Source of the DNA: Nematostella vectensis
Taxonomy: Eukaryota; Cnidaria; Anthozoa; Actiniaria; Edwardsiidae
Length of the DNA: 64,000 bases
Direction of reading: 5' to 3'
Assembly (NCBI RefSeq): GCF_932526225.1
Contig: NC_064045.1
Location: 11,588,442 to 11,652,441, forward strand
Shown: piece by piece, positions 47,801 to 64,000 of the stretch
Layout of the letters: each line of letters starts with the position of its first letter
Numbering within the stretch: the stretch's first letter is position 1
Translations under genes and position numbers: made by a program
Notes under the pieces: generated by a model
What the model was told of the DNA's origin: nothing
Database searches by the model: none
The model's input: the letters and a program-made list of their open reading frames with translations, nothing else

Positions 47801-48496
47801 TCCTTTAAATTGACGCCTGGATATATCATTAGAAAAATATCACACAGAGGAAAAATATTCCAAAAAGGGCATTTTCTTCGGCGCCCACATATTTTTGCTG
47901 TATTTGCATTTTCTGTAATACTCGTGGATAATCAATAAAAATCGTTCTCTTTTATTGATCTTTGTTTCATAAAACATTCCAGTGAAACGAAATGCCTAGT
48001 AATCGCATTTGAAATCGTAATAAGTTTAGCGAAAAAAGATAGGCCATACTATAAACCTGTACTTTACGACACAGAAAAAAACAAAGGGAGCACTATTTTT
48101 ATAGCTCAATCTTTACTTTAAGTGGCTACGCGTAGTGTAACAGCCATTGATAATTCCATAAAATTTCGCCCTTGATTGAGGGCGATTTTATTACTCAAAA
48201 CACTTTAAATCAAAGCCTTTCACCCTAGAAACGTAAAGTAATATCCCGCAAATGACAAAAAAAAGGAAATAAATCCCAAAACTGAAAATAAAAATAAACA
48301 AAAAATTCCCGTTTTTTCTCATAGATATCCATGTCTCAAAACAGCATGACTTTTTCTGAATTATGATTATTCGATTAAAATCGGATTTTAGGAAACGAGA
48401 AAGAACAGTTTAGAGAGAAGCCGAAACGTATTTACTCCTTGAAACCCTACCTGTGGGAGCGTTTTGTTTTTTTTTCTTTCATTTTTTTCCTCAGGC

Positions 48497-48648
48497 CGAT
48501 GAAACCACAGACTTAAGAAAAACGCTTGCCGCTCAGACTAGAGAAGTCCTGACAATATTTAAAAACGTGAAACGTAGTTCTAAATACATTCAAAAATCGA
48601 TTACTATTAACGGCACAACTTACCTTCAAAAGTTCCAAACTAGTTGAA
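48497..48648 (+). CDS. Candidate orphan terminal exon, unknown product
   Basis: A strong plus-strand acceptor (TTTTTTTCTTTCATTTTTTT then CCTCAG) is followed by a frame reading ADETTDLRKTLAAQTREVLT and ending YLQKFQTS-stop at 48646. The protein piece is hydrophilic and matches no family I know. No partner exon was found upstream, so it may be a chance frame. Confidence 0.2.
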
Positions 48649-49170
48649 ATTAGTCTAATTTAGTGGAATAATAAAAGACAAAATCGTGCGCTATCCAAAG
48701 ATAAAAAATTGATTCACGTCAGACTGCACTGACTTTCAGACGTCTACCCTTACTAATCAAACATACAACAAATTCAATACTCATCAATTATTTATGTACG
48801 AGTCGAATCACTTTCCAGGAGAGAAATAGATCAATCTTCAGGGTCTTTATTATCTTATTGTCTTCGGTTGTCCACTTCCGACGCACCGACTGATAATGAC
48901 TTTTTGACAATTTCTTTCTCCGCGTGAAAGAAAAGTGCCATTCACTAAAGTAATAGGTGAAACGTAATTGAACCAACTCAATTACGTGCTTTTATGATCA
49001 TTTTTTAATCAATCTTGATTTTTTCAAATTTGATAAGATGAAGTCACGTTATTATCTCTTGCTGTTTATAAAAAAAAAACAACTCCGGCCTAAAAAGAAA
49101 AACAACTTCGCAAAAAGAGTTCCCAAAAATTTGGCTCGAGCCAGACAATTCTAAGATTGATTGGAGTAAA

Positions 49171-49313
49171 TAAGGCCCAGTTTAAACGCCGTACTTTCCA
49201 TGAGCCGTATCAAATGCAAATTACTGCAAATGAGCCAGGTGCATTGTTTTGTCTTCATTTGCATGTATTTGCATTGAATACGGCTCATGAAAAGTACGAC
49301 GTTTGTTCAGGGC
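49171..49313. mobile_element. PIF/Harbinger-like palindromic MITE, copy 1
   Basis: GGCCCAGTTTAAACGCCGTA CTTTCCATGAGCCGTAT is mirrored by ATACGGCTCATGAAAAGTAC GACGTTTGTTCAGGGCC. Flanks are TAA on the left and AAA on the right. Same family as 54482-54613. Confidence 0.78.
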
Positions 49314-51133
49314 CAAAGATTAGAAATCGAATGATGTTTTTCTTTTTAGTGTTTTCTTTTTCTGTTGTAATTTTTATGCTTTTTTAACGTCTCAACATTT
49401 ATTTTTCACCACAGTAAGCTATATCAAAATTAGCATCGACAAAAAATGGCAGGAGGCAACCATGTGAGTTCTAGTCTAATTTACTCGAATCAAAATGTTA
49501 CACAACACATGTTGAAAAATGTTAGAAAAACACATTAAAAAACACATTGCTAACAGAGCTGGGATGTCATACATGAATTCCTCCAACTCTGCCAAAGAGT
49601 TGTACTTAGATAGTCATGACAGAAAAACCTGGAAAATGCGCAATTCAAGATAGAGAGAGAAGACACAATTTGTTACTATGAATATAGGTTCCTTGTATTA
49701 CGGACTGATTTTCAAAACACAAATAACGTGAGGCCGAAGTGCGCATAACTAGATTTTGGCTTTTAACGATAATTTTTCCTTGATCATCATTGCTCTGTGT
49801 ATCAGTTCAGAGACGAAAAGTTCAAATTTCAATGACACTTTACAAAAAGTCGCATCAATTTAAAAAAAAAGTCGCACTTGATATTTTGTTTGCTATAAGT
49901 TACTAAGTACTCAGAGAAATTCTCCGCTTTATTCGATGTGAAATGGGCTTATTTGAATCGTCACGTCATGTTTTTCCGTCATGTCACTTAGATAGGGATT
50001 CTTACCGAGTCACAAAGAATGATGCAACTAAGAACGACTTACTAAAAAGGATGATGACAGACGAAGGAGAAGGGCTGTCAAAAGAAATTAAGTTTAGAGA
50101 TGCTCCCTAATACGATTTCTAAATACCTATAGTAAGTGGTTAAGCCATTCGACTGGTCAACATGTGAAAGGAAGCCTTTTATTACAATTAACAATGGATG
50201 AAATCAAAGAATGACTATACTATACATTACAATACATAGTCCGGAGAAAACACCCTTCGCACTACCCCTCCCCCCACTTTTCCCCCAAAGATTATAAGGA
50301 ATAACCAGTAGAGGCGTGCCTCTGCCCCTCAATTTTCTCAACGTCTCGGGCGTGGCATCTTCAGTATTTCGAGGCCACCTACGGCCCTACCAGAGCAGAC
50401 AAAGATCTCGTATTCTTCAAATTCCATGCAAGAATGCACGAATGAAACATAAAATACATGTACCTTATTATATCTCTCTAATTAAAGAAATATGATAATC
50501 AGTAGTGACTTGGTGATTTGTTGAAAATGCTGGCAGATATAAACTACCTTTGATCTATCTTTAACTCTTTAATAATTTTTAATGGCTGACAGACACTAGC
50601 ACTTTACGGTCCTCTTCTAATATCGCCAGATGATAAGAGCTCAAATTGTGGAAAATGGAAACCTTCGACACTATCTTTTTTGTAGAAATATCAGATATTG
50701 GCTATATTTTTCAAACAGTATATGTAAGAATGTGGTTCTATAAATTAATCTTGACGGTTATTCACAACATGCTAGTAAACATTTATTAAAATCAAAGCTG
50801 ACACCTTTCATACATTTTATAAGAGACGTCAACTTGTAGACAATCCTGCGGCAGTAGGCAAAATATTTATTTTTGTTTCGCCAAGTCTATTAATTTATTT
50901 AGATTTATTGTCATTGAGTCTACAATATTTTTTTTTTTCATTTTGAATGTCATTCTATTTTAATATTCCCTATTTGTTTCTTTTATGCAATATTCCATTT
51001 TCGTTTCTGTTATGTACAGAAAATAAACATATTTTCGACTATGTCTCTTTTCGTTACAAGTATTCGCACGACGTTTGCCAATGGGATTACGTGACTTATC
51101 TTGATTGAAAGGGCAACCAGAAGATAACCGGCC

Positions 51134-63051
<11,918 letters not shown>

Positions 63052-64000
63052 TGTTATGTTGTTATGCTTTTAGACCTTTCCTTTTCGCCGCCATCTTGAA
63101 AAGCGAAGACGCACACGGCACAGGAAGACCAAGTATCTCTATTTGTGAAACGACAGGAAGCCCAACAACACCGTGATCTTTCCTTGCTTGCTTTCGCAAA
63201 AAAAAATTGTTGCAGGTCGCACGCGCATTTTTTTGCGTGTGACACTCCCTTTGAAACTTGTTTTGCATTTCTCAAAGTCGCACGAAAAGTAGAACGGTCC
63301 TCTACTTTTTGCAATATATTGTTTCAAGCCGCAGGAAAAAACTTCACAAGATAAGAGAGGGACACTTTGGTATTACCATTACCCGCGCGCCATGTCGATT
63401 CCGAATCTGGCTATTTTTAGTAACCACCACCCCACCACTGCGCGTGAGGATTTGCTCCTTTTATTTTGTCCTACTCCCCCGCGGGTTGCGTGTTGTCGTT
63501 TTGACAACTAGATAGGAAAGAAGGAGATCATGTAAAATAACTCGGAAGCTCGGAGGAAAAAAACAAGGCTAACTTAAGTAAGCAAGATTGGAAAATATAC
63601 TCACAGAAAGCTAAATCCCTGAATAGTTTGACTGTTTTTTTTTTTTTTTGGGCGGCGAAGTCAAGTGAAGAAGAAAGAAAAAAAAAACCGGCGAGCGATA
63701 AAATGGCTGTGATACCGCGTTTGATTCAAATCCCGACTCCAGCTTGTAGAATAACAACATAATAATTTAACATATAATAATAACAACATCAAAGAGGTAC
63801 AGTAATATCTCCCTCTTTATTTTCTCACTATTACAAAAGCTCAGATACTTCAGCTTGCTGGCTTTTTAAAGAATTTAAAACATTCCCAGAAATAAGAGAC
63901 AACATGGCCGCCACGCATGCGTAATAGTGCACAAACAATGTCAAAATGGCTGCCATTTATTATAAGGAAATGTGGGGAGACATCACAATTTATCAAATTT
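63052..64000. other. Upstream region of WDR13
   Basis: Expected promoter side of WDR13. It contains CAAGATGGCGGC on the minus strand at 63098-63087 (YY1-like), 36 bp above the start codon, ATGGCCGCCACGCATGCG near 63904 (YY1-like plus half NRF1-like) and AAAATGGCTGCC near 63944. Several short overlapping frames match no family. No TATA box seen. Confidence 0.45.
63087..63098 (-). promoter_or_regulatory. YY1-like site next to the WDR13 start
   Basis: CAAGATGGCGGC on the minus strand fits the AAGATGGCGGC consensus, which in animals often lies at or just after transcription starts and suits a TATA-less housekeeping gene. Motif match only. Confidence 0.45.

Larger units (their letters stand above)
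44896..51133. other. Intergenic region between channel gene and WDR13
   Basis: About 6.2 kb, very A/T-rich from 46.4 to 48.5 kb. Holds a G run at 46015-46040, a palindrome of GGCGCGCGC / GCGCGCGCC at 46267-46318, the candidate exon at 48497 and a MITE at 49171. No promoter element assigned above 44895. Confidence 0.5.

Overview
This is eukaryotic, animal-type DNA: genes are split by many GT-AG introns, most of the window is intron or intergenic sequence, and it is rich in microsatellites, minisatellites, palindromic MITE-like repeats and broken retroelements. The mix of bacterial-type BCCT transporters, a DEG/ENaC channel and a WDR13 orthologue suggests a cnidarian, most likely an anthozoan such as a sea anemone. 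The species is inference. All five recognisable genes lie on the minus strand, so reading the window right to left follows transcription. Exon limits were set by hand from splice sites and phases, and every complete model is an exact multiple of three.

Right third (51.1-63.1 kb): a complete 15-exon WD40 gene, a WDR13 orthologue of 497 aa. It uses one GC-AG intron, and its introns carry a 62-63 bp minisatellite and several dispersed repeats.

Middle (34.9-44.9 kb): a complete six-exon DEG/ENaC/ASIC-like sodium channel of 504 aa. It includes a 63-nt microexon recovered from splice phase and conserved cysteines. Its first two introns host a Penelope-like GIY-YIG fragment, a decayed CR1/L2-like LINE and a satellite-like tandem array.

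Left half (0-32.5 kb): three tandem genes for BCCT-family sodium-coupled betaine/choline/carnitine transporters. The right copy (755 aa) and the middle copy (714 aa) are complete. The left copy has only its first two coding exons here and runs off the left edge. The paralogues share the first intron position and phase but differ at later introns. They probably arose by local duplication and may help take up organic osmolytes.

Mobile DNA: two LTR copies of one Ty3/gypsy-like element (one apparently solo, one with a primer-binding-like site and a possible gag start), a 914 bp non-autonomous transposon with about 100 bp inverted ends, PIF/Harbinger-like palindromic MITEs, a CAGGCGCGT-ended MITE family, a 26 bp minisatellite of about 30 copies, and many simple repeats. 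No rRNA, tRNA, CRISPR array or prokaryotic operon was seen.
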